Shown here piece after piece: positions 47,001-58,919 of a stretch of 64,000 bases of DNA (the stretch's first letter is position 1; the number at the start of each line of letters is the position of its first letter). Both the position numbers and the translations under genes were made by a program. Source of the DNA: Coptis chinensis (taxonomy: Eukaryota; Streptophyta; Magnoliopsida; Ranunculales; Ranunculaceae); assembly GCA_015680905.1 (NCBI GenBank), contig CM027383.1, forward strand, positions 92,392,001-92,456,000. Reading direction: 5' to 3'. The notes under the pieces are model-generated. The model was not told the origin of the DNA. It saw only the letters and a program-made list of their open reading frames with translations, and did no database searches.

Positions 47001-50000
47001 AAAAACAGTAAGGCAACCAAACACATTTACATAATTGAAATTTGCAAGCTTGCAAACACGGCCAGGATTAGATCAAATTATAGAAATAAAAAACTACAAA
47101 AGAAATTATCCTCAGTCTAGCATCTGTATATAAATGTATATAACAAAAAGACTTCCTTTTAAGAAATTACCTGGCATAGTGAACAACCGAATGCCAAAGT
47201 AAAAACTTATGCATGGAAACTTCATATTCTCCGTAAAGAAATTATACACAGAAACAAAGATACTTTTGGGCATTCATAGATTCACTACACTATATATGTG
47301 ACAATATATATGTTCCTTAAAATAGAGGGTAGAGACAAACGTGCCTGTATCTTGAAAACCAGTTCATTTTTCCTTTTCTTAAAAACAGTAGCCACAAACC
47401 AACTTACAAAAAAATTCATGAAAACTTCTCTTCAGAGAGCCCGATTCAGATTATGATTACCATCTCCGTCAACAACAAGCATCCTGCTAAAATGCTTTGA
47501 TATTTCAATTTACGTTTGTCAAATACTTGATAATCAGAGTGATTGATGCTAAGTCTTTGAAGTTTGAGGGTGTTTGGAGACAATAACTGAGTGTTTCTTT
47601 CCTCAACCATGGAAAATAGAATATACACTTTGTTAAATTGGTTGTCCTTGAACCTTGATATTTCAAAGTGGACAGAAAAAGTTAAGGGTTGTTGGGCACG
47701 GTAAAAAAAGAGGATATCTTTTTTCATTTAGAAATGAGAATAGTCACAAGTTCTGCCAAGCAAGGAGTGGCCCTAAAAAATTTAAAAGGAATGGGGTGCG
47801 TCTGAACTACTCTGAAATATATTAATGGCTGAACCAATATGAACGGGCGGTGAACTTGTACTCTTTCAGCAGAACCTGATGAACGAACAGCCATACCTCA
47901 ATTACACAACTTTCTACGCAGACATATTCCAAGCATTTTTCATCTCTTCTTTTTACATCCTTAAGCTCACGCTATACTATTTTCAGTTCACTTAATGTAG
48001 TTAATTTTCATTACTAACAAAAAAAACTTCACATCCACATATATTAGCCAATGTTGTAAACGGTTTAGCTTTCAGAAAACATAAATGTCGTAAAGATAGC
48101 ATTAGAAACTGACCTTCGTATGGTCAAACCAAACTCCAAAACTAAAATTGCCTCAAGCAGATAACCAAAACTCCTAGTACGCCAAAACAACTGTGGCAAG
48201 AAAGTATTCAGATATGAGTCAAGATTTAATTAACAGACAGAAAAGGATAATAACGTCAAGAAAAGATCAGCACGGGTTCAAAACTTCAAATTCTGTTTGT
48301 ATATTCCATACATATCCCATCATTTAGCTATATGTTACTTGTCATGGTTTATTGCAAATAATACTCTAAATGTATCAACAAACAGTATCTATAAGGAGAA
48401 CAATCAGAGATAAAAGTTTCGAGAAGAATTAAATTAAACAAACAAGTAGAGCAGACTAGATGCACAGATGCACCGTTCTGCACACAAAGGATTTCGCTTA
48501 CACATGTCTTTAGTTCTGAAACATTACAGCTCAAGTTGAACTTGAACGGAAGAACACGAATAAACCTACAGGCTCATTCCATTAGATCATCTCTGCTAAC
48601 GAGTGTGAGCCAACAGGTCTCTAACAAAACTGGGGATGAGACTCAACTATAAGTGGCAACTCAAAATGAAATTGCACTGGAGGCGCTGCAGACCGAATAA
48701 GTGGTCCAATCTAGTTTCCCTTCCTATCAGTGTCACTTACAAACTAATTGCTTCCTTAGTTGATTAGACATAACCAATTGCATTGATCATTACCACTACT
48801 GCAATTAGTATGATTATTAAACTGCACTAACTATTAAATCCATAATTATTGATATCGCTATTATTTATTTTTGTTTTATTTCTTACGACTTAATAGAATC
48901 TGATAAGACTATTTCTATAGTCATTATTTCTAAAGGAGTATAACACCAATTCTTTTATTATCAGTATCAAAACCAATTCATAACTGTAACAAAAAAATGA
49001 CTTATATTCACAATTTTTACTGATATAGTCATTAAATCATTAACATTTACAATGAGAAATAATGATCAATTTAATAACACTACAATCATTGTTTGCCATA
49101 GTAATTGAGCTGTTATAAATATCAAAAGGATTCCATTGGTTGTAACAACAATGTAACAAAAATCATAGAAGATGATTTCCAAACATTACTTCCTAGCTCC
49201 CAAAGAATAAGAAAAACCCCATCCCCAAAACTCACTTTTATAGTTTTATCCTATCACTTCAACCTGCTATTGGTGGATGCACATACTAACCATAATATTG
49301 GATCTTTGATTAAACACGTGCTAGTAACCTAACTTCTCAAGTTCCCAAGTCCTGCCGAGTTATTATGGGACAGCCATTTTATGAGCATCCCTATTCATAA
49401 ACAAGGGGTGTGCCAAAGCTTTCACGGTTCATCACACTAGCATGTGCCACAAGATTAGATCTTTGATTAAATATGTGGATATAACCTATCTTCTCAAGTT
49501 CCCAAGTCCTATCTAAGTTATTCTCGGGGAAACCAACATGCATTCCAATCCTATCCATGGGGATTGTGACAGATTTCAGGGTTTTTTAGCTTCTGCCACA
49601 ACTCATCCTTTCCATCACCAACTTGAATCATCTAGAGCTATACAGTGCCAGATAAAAAGAGTAAGCTAATATCCCATTGTCTATAAACTTTGTTCACAAA
49701 CAGCACTACAAAAATAAAAGGATATTCCATTATAAACCATATCAGCTGTATCAATTTTGTCATTGTTTACTAACAAAACTGAACTTAGAACATAGTTGAT
49801 GTTCATTTAATGAGGAAAACTATGAGATACCTGAACCAGTACATTGGCAGCCATAGTTAGAAGATCTTCACCGTGCATATTTTCCTGTGGATCCAAGTCC
49901 TTTGAAAGTGGAAGGTTCTTACAGTACATATCAGCCATATGTAACGCAGTATACATGAGCTCTGAGAATAAACAGCAGAAATTTAAATAAGAATGTGTGA

Positions 50001-51063
50001 AACATATACCACGTAATCATAATAACACTATAGTGTGTGCGTACCAATGCAGTGGAAAAGAGAGGGGACAGGAGTGTACAGGTTCCTATACGAGCTAGAA
50101 AATATTGCATATAACATAATCTAAGGTAATAAATGGCTCAGAGAAAGAGGTAAGCTTGATATATAGATGATCGCAAATTGAATCAAGCGAGAAACTCACC
50201 ATTTAATGGGAGATTGGCCGTGACACCAATTACTTCTTGCATTTTACATATGGTGATTGATTGCCCAAGCGCTTTTACCTGGGTTGTTGATGAAGATTCA
50301 CAACTTCTGATGAAATTTTCTACCAACTTTATCTTCTCCTCATGAGTCAAAACTTGGAGGAACATCTCCACATCATTTGTAAAGCAAGCCAAATGACCAA
50401 ATCTAGTACAAAAATGTATACAGCAATAAGTGAAGTGGAACGTCAATGACATGACCAAATTGTCAAATAGGTAATATGGCCGACTATGACAAGACAAACA
50501 CATATATCAGGTCGATATGTCCGAAACATATATATCAGTTGATATGTCCAAAACACATACGTCAACTACTAAAACTGTTCAAGATAATTAACACAAGTCA
50601 GGACAAACCTGCAAAAATACTTCAACAACGAGTCCACTAACTGGCTATCCTGGACCCTTTCATACAAACGTTTCCGCCTCTCAATTTCAAGGTTTGCCAA
50701 GTAGGGACATCTTACAAAATCAGAGCTGGCTTCAAGTTGCAACTTTTCCACAAAGAGTGATGCATTTGAAATTTGTAAATCAAACTGCAGAGTCCATTAA
50801 CAGTATGGAGTAAGGATCTTGTGGCATAAATGTTGTCAGTTACACCAATACTATGCAAAACAGGAGGGCAAGGAGGACCAAACTAGATGTCAAAAATTAG
50901 GAACAATAAGGACACACCGCTTCATCGGTTAAATGAGACAGCTTGCAATCAACAAAATTTGGTTGACGAATTTGATCAGTGACTGTTAGGCTGCACCATC
51001 TGCTGTCATCCTCCAGCAAACAGCCTAAATAATGTAGGAAACACTCCCAATCATCAGGGCTGC

Positions 51064-51099
<36 letters not shown>

Positions 51100-53860
51100 A
51101 AAATATTAAGAGTGGAATAGCATTAGCAACATATCCATGAGTACAATATTTGCTGTGGGTGGGAAGAAAGAAGTCTCACAAAATGCAAAACCTCACAGAA
51201 AAAACTATGATCAGCATACCATAACTCCAATATTTTTTTGAATATATCGGCAGCCGCAGCATAGTCACATGCACGAGCAAGAAGTCTACCCTGTCAACTT
51301 AAAGTCAAATAGTACAGAGAGAAGCAGATAAATTAGAAATAGGAGTAAAGTTACATTCTATTCCTAAAATTACTAATGAAGAATCCAAATAAAGTACTGT
51401 TAAACCTCAAAAAGGGGAAACAATCATTTGGGGTGAGAGTGCATACATAGCAACAACATGTAAAATCAAGAGCAGAGTTTATTAACTTTGACGGATGTAC
51501 ACTAATATCGTTCAGAGTTATTTCTTTGAAGTATATTATTTTGAAATCAATTCTAGATATTTCAACAGTTGATAATCCGGTATTCTTGTATATGCTGGGA
51601 TATACTCTCTAGTCCATGCTGACAGGATCAAGATGGTATAATTCTTTTCTGATCTAGAAGTATTTGGCTGAAAAAAAAACATAGATTACTGCCTGAGGGT
51701 AAAAAAGATAACTTCCATGTGCAATTTTGAGGTTTTCTTGTTCATCGATATCGCTGGATGCCCACTGGTCTATTATTTTTCTTTTTATTTATTCTTGTTA
51801 ATTCCCAATTGGTGTTACAATTTTTCTTCTATTTACTTCACTCTCCACCTTTAATCCACTTCCTCTAGGCCCCAAATTCCTTATCACTTTTGCGGTTTTG
51901 CCTTTTGCCTTGCTTCTCCAATAAGGAGTTCATTGATTACATGGGTAAGACCAGCAGGTGTTATAGAAGTTCGAATTGAAAGAGAGAACAATATTCAGCA
52001 ATATGTCAAAATTGTTAGGAGGTAAGGAGTTAGATATCACAAGTCATGTACTCAATCAATATATATCACTGATTATGAATGGGAACTTCTGTGAAGTATT
52101 AACATGTAGGCAATGTAATTCTGATTGTGAGCACATAATATGAATGAATAAATGCTGCTAAGTGGAAAAAACCACGTGAATACACCCAAACCAATGAATA
52201 TAAATTTAAAACGTCGTCAGCAACTTGTGCGGGTGAGTATGTGTGTGTTTTCTGCGTAGATATATAGTCCAATAAACAGACAGATACACATAGATAGAGA
52301 TATGAAAAAGGGAGAGAGGAAAAGGGGAAAGGCTTTAGAAAGTACCTGTATACGTAGCCTATCAACTTCAATTGCTACAAGTGATCCCAACTCCCCAGAG
52401 AGAATTTCAAGAGCATCGCCATATTTAGCTTGTTGTTCCAAAATAGAGATGTAGACAAGAAGGGCTGAAACAGAAAGGAGTAATCGGTCACAAGTCACAA
52501 CGGACCACCTCAACAGAATATTTTGCACTTTCTGGTCCACAACTATGACAGTCTAGTCTTTATTTTACTTTTTCTTAATCAATCTAAACAACTACATTTT
52601 TGATACACTAATAATAATATAACTACTACTATGTCATAACTTAACATAACGATATAATTAAGAAATTATATTAACACCTAGAAGTATGATTAAGAAATTA
52701 CTATGACATACTACTAGAATAAATATATTTCTTCTGATAGAAAGATCTAAAAGTGGGAAAAAACAGAAGAAAGAGCAAACCTTCTGGATCATGCAAGCTA
52801 TGAGAGGTGACATGCTTCTTAAGCAAACCTTCAGCCAAGAGCAACAATTTTTCTCCCCCATTACCACAAAGCACCTAAAGCACCATGGAAACAAAAAAAA
52901 AAATTGCAAGGAAGATATAATTAATTGCTCCTAAAGCAGTGTGACGACATAGTGATTAACAAATCATCCACGCAGCATGCACAGATTTAACTATTAGCTG
53001 AGAATTCGATAAGGTGACCCATTCGTGTTATGTCAGGCTAACTCAAACACCCACGGTCCATGTCAGACATGACCTCACCATTTTACACTGGTATCCCTGC
53101 CTAGCACATGTGAACACAGATAAATTTTACTATGTCTTAGATGGGAACTAATCCAATATATACAAATGACATGCCTTAAAATCCACAACTGTACTTTGTG
53201 TTGCGACCTTCCCACTACAGGGAATGACGCACAGTTTAAAGGAAGGAATGACAGTTGAAGAGAGAGAGAGAGAGAAACCTGTAATTGAATGCTGCATACA
53301 GCCCAGAGTAAAAATCTCTCCTCGCCAACAACTTTGTACATTTTAATTGCTGTCTGCCACACAACAAAAAGCACTACATTAGCAATGGTTTTTCCAAACA
53401 AATAAAAAACAATAAACAAACGCATGCTAACATCAAACCTGTTGTTGCTTCACAAAGGAGTACTCACGAACATAACAATTAAACAGGCCCGTCATTAGTT
53501 CCAAATTGTTTGAAAACTTCCCACAAGCATACTCATAACAACTGGTGGCCAGATCCACTAGCATATACAAGAGAAAATAAAGCATTATTTACCCTACAGT
53601 AAGTATTATAATCTAAAATTGAGACATAGTAATAATACTAAAACTAACATCGATCAAGACGAGCAAAAACAATCTGTAAAGTACTGAGGGTAAGATCGTC
53701 AATAAGAACCAAATGATCGGAGTACAATCGTTCTTTGGCAGTTAAACAAACTGTTAATGCCTCCTCAGATTTCCCCATTCTTTCCAATATAAGTCCCTTC
53801 AGTGCCTATTAACATAACATAACATAACATAACATAAAAATGTGTCAATAATAATTAAAA

Positions 53861-53894
<34 letters not shown>

Positions 53895-54048
53895 GACTTA
53901 CAATTGCATAAGGGGAATTGGGGTATTTGGTGAGAAGTGCAGCAGTCAATTTAAGTGCATTTTTGAATTGACGAGAGTCAACTGCATCCCAAATTGGTCT
54001 GACACGTCGTTCTGGTATTCCACCTGCCATACCGAACTTTGATGCCAT
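39093..54048 (-). CDS. NAA25: N-alpha-acetyltransferase 25, NatB auxiliary subunit
   Basis: Nineteen exons (transcript order): 53902-54048, 53649-53806, 53439-53557, 53279-53353, 52781-52874, 52346-52464, 51220-51290, 50918-51059, 50609-50784, 50200-50402, 49831-49961, 48114-48190, 46787-46861, 46429-46621, 41860-41979, 41632-41770, 41053-41093, 39947-40216 and 39093-39788. They yield ~1014 residues of a TPR-rich scaffold. Landmarks are MASKFGMAGGIPERRVRPIW, ALLTKYPNSPYAI, FNCYVREYSFVKQQQ, KMYKVVGEERFLLWAV, DYLKFMDDHMRESADLTF, SRPWWTP and SGKKKKKSG. NAA25 anchors NAA20 at the ribosome to acetylate Met-Asp/Glu/Asn/Gln N-termini. Exon 2 carries one extra base (CCC at 53760-53762 on the + strand; two C would keep frame), which would truncate the protein after GKSEE. 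All other exons are clean. The 41979-46429 intron is swollen by transposons. Confidence 0.94.
42853..43012. mobile_element. Short fold-back element, copy 1 (intron of NAA25)
   Basis: The left arm runs AGTATTACCCCCTAATGAGC, CAATTAGGATTTCCCCACTA, AAATTAGGGTCTC. The right arm is its reverse complement (GAGACCCTAATTTCCC, CTAGTGGGGAAAAATACCA) around a GGGTTGACC core. The ~160-bp unit folds into a nearly perfect hairpin and has a second family member at 62277-62480. Confidence 0.82.
43048..43510 (-). pseudogene. Degraded coding-like fragment, unidentified
   Basis: The minus strand reads an acidic, charged stretch (EEDEVEETYYSSESSNFDDL, then DDEDSEGGDHVRFSCSEEDF) preceded by FRERWGVEVNKSKKKIVKLL. 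Upstream of ~43335 a stop interrupts a similar-looking stretch (RLVEWTKVKWLGGNHSAV). It has the look of a captured or transposon-derived protein fragment inside the NAA25 intron, next to a fold-back element. I do not recognise the family. Confidence 0.3.
43762..43791. repeat. GGTGAC microsatellite
   Basis: About five uninterrupted GGTGAC hexamers, flanked by GATGATGAT, within the NAA25 intron. Confidence 0.85.
44039..44095. repeat. (TA)n microsatellite
   Basis: About 28 TA dinucleotides, ended by the MITE at 44096. A shorter (TA)n follows that MITE at 44468-44482. Confidence 0.95.
44096..44467. mobile_element. MITE inserted in a TA array
   Basis: Terminal inverted repeats: GGGGAGGGATCAATATACC at the left and, as reverse complement of the right, GGGGAGGGATCCATTTACC. 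Both are followed by CCATGG-containing phrases (TTTATACCATGG). TA repeats flank both sides, consistent with insertion into and duplication of a TA-rich target. Length 372 bp, non-coding. Confidence 0.8.
45165..45300 (-). promoter_or_regulatory. Promoter-like segment with telo-boxes plus an isolated first coding exon
   Basis: On the minus strand two telo-boxes (AAACCCTAGAT, from + 45221 and 45241, each within a 20-bp duplicated unit) and two to three TGGGCT/AGCCCA site-II-like motifs (~45270-45300) precede GCCGCCGCCATGG. The ATG at 45198 opens MEEDGAQPTTS, which ends at a splice donor (TCAG|GTCAGT, 45165). Telo-box plus site II is the usual promoter grammar of plant ribosomal and cell-growth genes. 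No continuation exon was found downstream, so this is either a tiny unrecognised gene nested in the NAA25 intron or a captured gene start. Confidence 0.45.
49297..49532. repeat. Imperfect direct repeat in a NAA25 intron (~156-bp spacing)
   Basis: Two ~80-bp copies carry GATCTTTGATTAAA, then CTTCTCAAGTTCCCAAGTCC and GAGTTATT..GGG, at ~49297 and ~49453. Non-coding. Confidence 0.6.
51065..51097. repeat. A33 homopolymer (T33 on the NAA25 sense strand)
   Basis: 33 consecutive A. On the transcribed sense this is a T33 polypyrimidine tract ending four bases before the acceptor CAG of NAA25 exon 8 (51059). Confidence 0.95.
53860..53895. repeat. (TA)n(GA)n compound microsatellite
   Basis: Lies in NAA25 intron 1, just inside the exon 1 donor (CT-rich on the sense strand). 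Confidence 0.9.
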
Positions 54049-54508
54049 TCTACTTTTTTTTTTTTTGAGATTTTATTTAGGGTTTATCCTCTCTTCTTTG
54101 GGGCTTTTTATGTTTCTGTGTTTGTCGTTTAGTGTTGTTGGGTATTTTTACGGGCTTTGTTCATGTGTAAAACTGTTTTCGGTGAAAAAGTAATAATAAT
54201 TAATCACGTTACTTTGTGCCAGTGCCCAGTAGAAGGCGGTTGAAATTTCGAATCAAATGTGCTGAAACTTTGTCAATTGGTGGAGCCGGTATTTTGGTAT
54301 TAAAAGAGAAAAACAAACAAGGAAAATTGATCGAGAAACACACTTGCAACAAAAGCACCACATGAATCATGAATGTGGTCATAGAGAATTCCTACAGTTG
54401 ATGTAAATGAAGCATATTTACATATACTAACCTAAACTAAGAAAAACATATCACCAACATCAAATATCAAGAATAAAAGAATTTCAACTAAAATTTGCTT
54501 TAGAGTTT

Positions 54509-57216
54509 TCAATCACTCGAGGGAACACCAGAAACATCACCAGGACGGTCGTCACGATCACTAGAGCTTGCACCCAGTTCAGGCAATATAACCTCAAGTT
54601 GCTGAAGAATTTGCTGGACTTCTGGACGTGCTGATGGTGACGGATCAACACAATGCAGAGCCAATTTCAGTGTGTTAAGTAACTCATCGCCTATGGTAGA
54701 AGCATCTCTCATTAACTCCAAGTCAAAAACTTCATTAGTCCACTCTTCCTTCACAATTGAAGCTACCCAGTGAGGCAAGTCATCTCCATTCATTGCTTCC
54801 CCAGGGGACTTTCCTGTTAGAAGTTCCAACATAATCACACCAAGGCTGTACACATCGGTTTTTGTGTTTGCTTTCTTCAGCTTTGAGAGCTCAGGTGCTC
54901 TATAGCCCAAGGCAGCAGCAGTTGCAATCACATTGGAATTCGCAGCAGCAGTCATGAGCCTCGATAGACCGTAGTCGGCGATCTGGGTATTTGCATTCTC
55001 GTCAAGTAACACATTCCCAGTTGTGAGATTTCCATGTACCATGTTCTCATGTGTGTGAAGATGGTCTAGACCACGCACTATACCAATGATTATGTTTAAC
55101 CGTGTTGGCCAATATATTGGAGTGTCTGGTCCGCGCGCTGCAATATAAATGCAACATGGACATTGTCAGTACACTGATTCAAATGTGGCTGCTACTTTTG
55201 TGGTGTGATCAATTGTAGACTAATAATTGTTAATTGAATATTAGAGCAAAATGGAAACATACCATGGAGAAAAGATGCAAGACTCCCTCTTGGCATGAAA
55301 TCAAAGACAAGAAGTTTCTCTCCTTTTGGGCCCAAGTAATATGCCCTGAGAGCCAACAGATTCGGATGCCGAATCTTGCCAATCTTATTAACCTCAAGTT
55401 CAAACTCCTTCTGACTCTTTGCTATCTTCTCCCTCAACCTCTTCACTGCTACTTCATTCCCACTCTCAAGTGTAGCCTTGTACACAGTCCCATAAGTACT
55501 CTTACCCATTATCTCGGCAGTTGCACACAACAGATCATCCGCTGTAAACAAAAATGGACCATCAAAGTGGACTAACTTCCCTCCAACTTCACCTCCTGCT
55601 TCCACATCAGCTGCTGTTGCAGCTGCCTCCTTCCCACTTGTTGGCGCAGCCTTACCAGCTACTTGACCATTCTTAGCATCTGAAGCAGCTCTTCTTCTTA
55701 TCAAAAAGCAAAGCACAATACAACCAAGTATAAACAAAATTGCAAGGAAAGCTCCGGCAGCCACTAGGATTATGTTTTTGGTACTCAGTTTTCGACGTCG
55801 GGGTTTTAAAATTTCAGGTGATGGAGGAGACGGTGGATTAGGACATGTGGTTGATGGACTATACCCACACAACAGAAGGTTTCCCATAAAAGAACTGGAA
55901 TTAAATCTTCTAGTAAGAGGAAAAGGAACAGAACCAGAAAGTCTGTTGTAAGACACATTGAATAAGCTAAGATTAATTAAATCAACCAGCGAAGACGGAA
56001 TGTTTCCTGTGAGACCATTCTCAGATAAATCAAGTTGGGTAAGGCTGGGAATTTTTCCAAGATTAGCTGGAATTCGACCTGTAAATAGGTTTTGTTTCAG
56101 GTCGAGAACGGTAAGCTTTTGTAGTCCATCTATTGCTTCTGGAATCTGATTCCCAATGTGGTTTCCCTCCAGATCCAACCGAACAAGTGAGGACAGGCTA
56201 CAAAGGCTCACAGGGAAGCTTCCATTGATGTCATTGTTAGATAAATCTAGTATTCGAAGTTTTGAGAGATTGCCTAGATCATTAGGTACGGTTCCATTAA
56301 GCAGGTTACGACTCATGGTGAGTTCTTCAAGCTTACCCAACTTGCTTAATGAAACAGGGATACTTCCAGTAATGAAGTTATGATCAAGGGTCAAAGATTG
56401 AAGCTGATACAATCTCCCTCCCCAAGTGTTAGGAACAACACCAGAAATGTTATTGTACTGAAGAGCAAGGAAAGTAAGTGAAGGTAAGTGAGTGAGACTA
56501 ACTGGAATAGAACCAGTGAGGGAATTGAAGCTAAGATTAAGTCTCGAAAGCACGCTAGAGTTTGCGATACTAGAAGGTATCGCTCCGGTAAGCATATTAT
56601 TACTAAGATCAAGAGATTGAAGCAAAGGACAAGAACCAAGTGAAGGAGGGATTGCACCTGAAAACCTGTTATTGAAAAGCTGAACACCCCTTAGATTAGG
56701 AAGGAAACCAAGTGATGATGGAATCATACCCCCAATGACATTATCATGTAGACTAAATTTCCGAAGCGCAGAAAATTGACCAATCTTTTCGGATATTCGA
56801 CCGCCCAAACCTCTCCATGGTAGCTGAATCACAATAACTTGACCTTGAGCACACTTTATTCCAATCCAGTTACCAGAACAAGCTCCAAACCCACTATCAT
56901 TCCAGCTTCTCAAAACCCCTTTCGTGTCAACTAAATCGTGTTTCAAGGCTTTTAATGCTTGATAATCTGCTTCTGTTATTATAACTCCATCCCATGACTG
57001 ACTTAATATTGGTTGAAATGCAAACACCTGAAGAAGCAGCAACAGTAAGTAGTAATGCCGAAATGGGTTTTCATATAAGGACTGTTTCTTCCACTTTTCC
57101 ATCTTTTGTTCCAAAACATTGCTCCCATTTGGTGTTTTTGGCATTTGAATTTGATGAAGTAGAAATGGGTACTTCTTAAAATCATCGATGAAGTGATTCC
57201 TCTCTTCTATAGTCAT
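54509..57216 (-). CDS. IMK2: LRR receptor-like (pseudo)kinase, IMK2-like
   Basis: Exons 55263-57216 and 54509-55137 join at CATG|GTATG, with a TTGCAG acceptor, to give 860 residues (822 if Met39, MEKWKKQ, is used, which puts the hydrophobic signal [15 protein letters not shown] nearer the start and suits Arabidopsis IMK2 at 836). The LRRNT ([20 protein letters not shown]) precedes about ten LRRs. A Pro-rich spacer and a transmembrane helix ([20 protein letters not shown], ~485-510) lead to the kinase domain (~555-830). The VAVK lysine, DNVLLD-type Asn and APE are present, but HRD reads HGN and DFG reads DYG, so the domain is probably catalytically weak or dead. The IMK/MRLK family is expressed in meristems. 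NAA25 starts 460 bp downstream on the same strand. Confidence 0.93.
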
Positions 57217-57336
57217 TAAAGACTAGATTTTTATTACAGAAATGAAAAAATGTAGGATGTTTGTTACTTATCTCCAACAAAATGGTGGAGATGAACTTAG
57301 AAGATAGCAATGGAACAGGAGAAAAGAGTGGTTTAC

Positions 57337-57373
<37 letters not shown>

Positions 57374-58116
57374 GTGGATGAATAGTAGTGACACATAAGA
57401 GCGGATTGATAACTAAGTGGGAAGAGATCATGAGGGGAGCCAAGGAATCTTCATTATTATTTTCTTTTTGGGGGAGATGAAAACGGAGACAAATGTCAGG
57501 TGGATGAATGGGTATTGGGTTCAGAAGCACTCTTCATAACGGCTAGTTTTTTGTAATTTTTGTTCATATATTGACAGGTTATTTTGGTTGGAAACCTGGT
57601 TTTTTCCTAGTTTTCTAATCATTACTCTCATCTATAACGGCTATGTTTTTGGAAATGTTTCAATGACCTAAATACCCTAATTGATGTACTAAAAGTTACC
57701 TTTATGGTTTAATAATTATGATATGGCAGCTCGGAAATACAAGTAGATTTTAGTTGCCTTTTGATCCAGTTCTAGCTTGATCTAATCACAAACTCACAAC
57801 ACTTTTGTACTACTTCAACATTATGAACAAAAAGTAGTTGACATGGCCAACTGAGGTCCCTCTAGTTCTCTGTTTTTTTTTTTTTTTGGTTGACAGGGAT
57901 TTAAGCTAGAAAAGTTTATTAGTTTGGGATGTTCATCTGGTTACGGCGCATTGAAAATTATATCAGCCTGTGAAGTTGATAAGCTAATAATGAGAGCAGT
58001 ATTGTGCCTACTCCACAGCATAGTACAAACAAATTGATTTTGCCCAGCCAAAATATCTACCCTGGGTGTATAAATTATCAAAATGTGTGTGATCTAGTTA
58101 TAATCTTACACTTTTT
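57217..58116. other. IMK2-like 5' region and adjoining intergenic DNA
   Basis: A (GA)n tract at 57338-57370 reads as (CT)n in the 5' UTR or core promoter on the IMK2 strand, a common plant promoter feature. Beyond it the DNA is AT-rich with a T run at ~57873-57886. No gene is seen. Confidence 0.5.
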
Positions 58117-58211
58117 GTCTTTTCGGGGAAATCCGTTAAAATTGGAAGAAGATTAGCATAGCCCCTGCGCAAGGATGACACGTACAAATCGAGAAATGGT
58201 CCAAATTTTTT
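58117..58211 (+). pseudogene. U6 snRNA pseudogene
   Basis: GTCTTTTCGGGGAAATCCG and then GATTAGCATAGCCCCTGCGC, AAGGATGACACGTACAAATC, GAGAAATGGTCCAAATTTTT match plant U6 snRNA nearly base for base. About nine bases carrying the invariant ACAGAGA region are missing between ATTGGAA and GAAGATTAGC. Without the ACAGAGA box the RNA could not pair with the 5' splice site. No plant upstream sequence element (TCCCACATCG type) is visible in the ~70 bp before it. It is best read as a retroposed or decayed copy. Confidence 0.88.
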
Positions 58212-58216
58212 ACACA

Positions 58217-58390
58217 CGAGCTTCTAGCTCAGTTGGTTGTGCACCCCTCTTCTCATTGGAGAGGTTGCAAGTACGTTCGAATCCCACTAAGTATTGGTTG
58301 AGATTATTTATTGTGTAATTATGTGATGGGCATTTGGGTCAGACTAGTTTTCGAACCCGTCTTACGAACGGGTACTATTTAATAATATTA
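58217..58390 (+). repeat. tRNA-derived SINE-like unit fused downstream of the U6 copy
   Basis: Six bases after the U6 tail, GAGCTTCTAGCTCAGTTGG begins a tRNA-like head with an A box (TAGCTCAGTTGG, 58225-58236) and a B box (GTTCGAATCCC, 58275-58285). The spacing and the weak acceptor-stem pairing indicate a SINE or tRNA pseudogene, not a working tRNA. A tail containing GTCAGACTAGTTTTCGAACC and CGTCTTACGAACGGG follows and may be the SINE body. The right end is uncertain. Confidence 0.6.
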
Positions 58391-58919
58391 TTTTATAATA
58401 TAAGTTAAAAGTCTTTCATCTTTTAAAACTAATTTGAATTGCTACACACGACAATGCACATTTGCAATTTTTGCATACTTATGGCGCATTAATCCTGTTT
58501 ATTGTCATAATCGTCTATCTATTTGTACTTTCAGACTTTTTAGAGAGAGAGAGTGAGTGAGTTTGGATTATTTGTTCTCTTAAGTAAGTAAGACTATTTA
58601 TGTTGGACTTTTGGTAATGAATCCCGTTTGAAATTCCATCTTTATATTTTTTTAGAGACATCTGCCATTAGAAGAAAGTCATGATACAATTGGAATTTGT
58701 GCTAGCTATAATTAGCACCTCATGGGTGTACAATTCAAACAATAATGTTATTCAAGAAACATGGTAAAATCATGAGAAAACAAATGCATTAGCGGTTTAG
58801 TTTGCTCTAAAACTTCAAATGAACAATGTGTATGAAAAAGACTTGATATTTTGTTGCATTGGGCCTTCTTGGTTGGTTGGATAGAATAAGTTTGAACCTT
58901 AGACATAGTACGTACTATT

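Noticed and set aside
58117-58211. Working U6 snRNA gene
   Set aside because: The ACAGAGA region is missing and there is no upstream sequence element.
58217-58290. Functional tRNA gene
   Set aside because: A and B boxes are present but the acceptor stem does not pair and the anticodon arm is irregular; better read as a SINE head or tRNA pseudogene.
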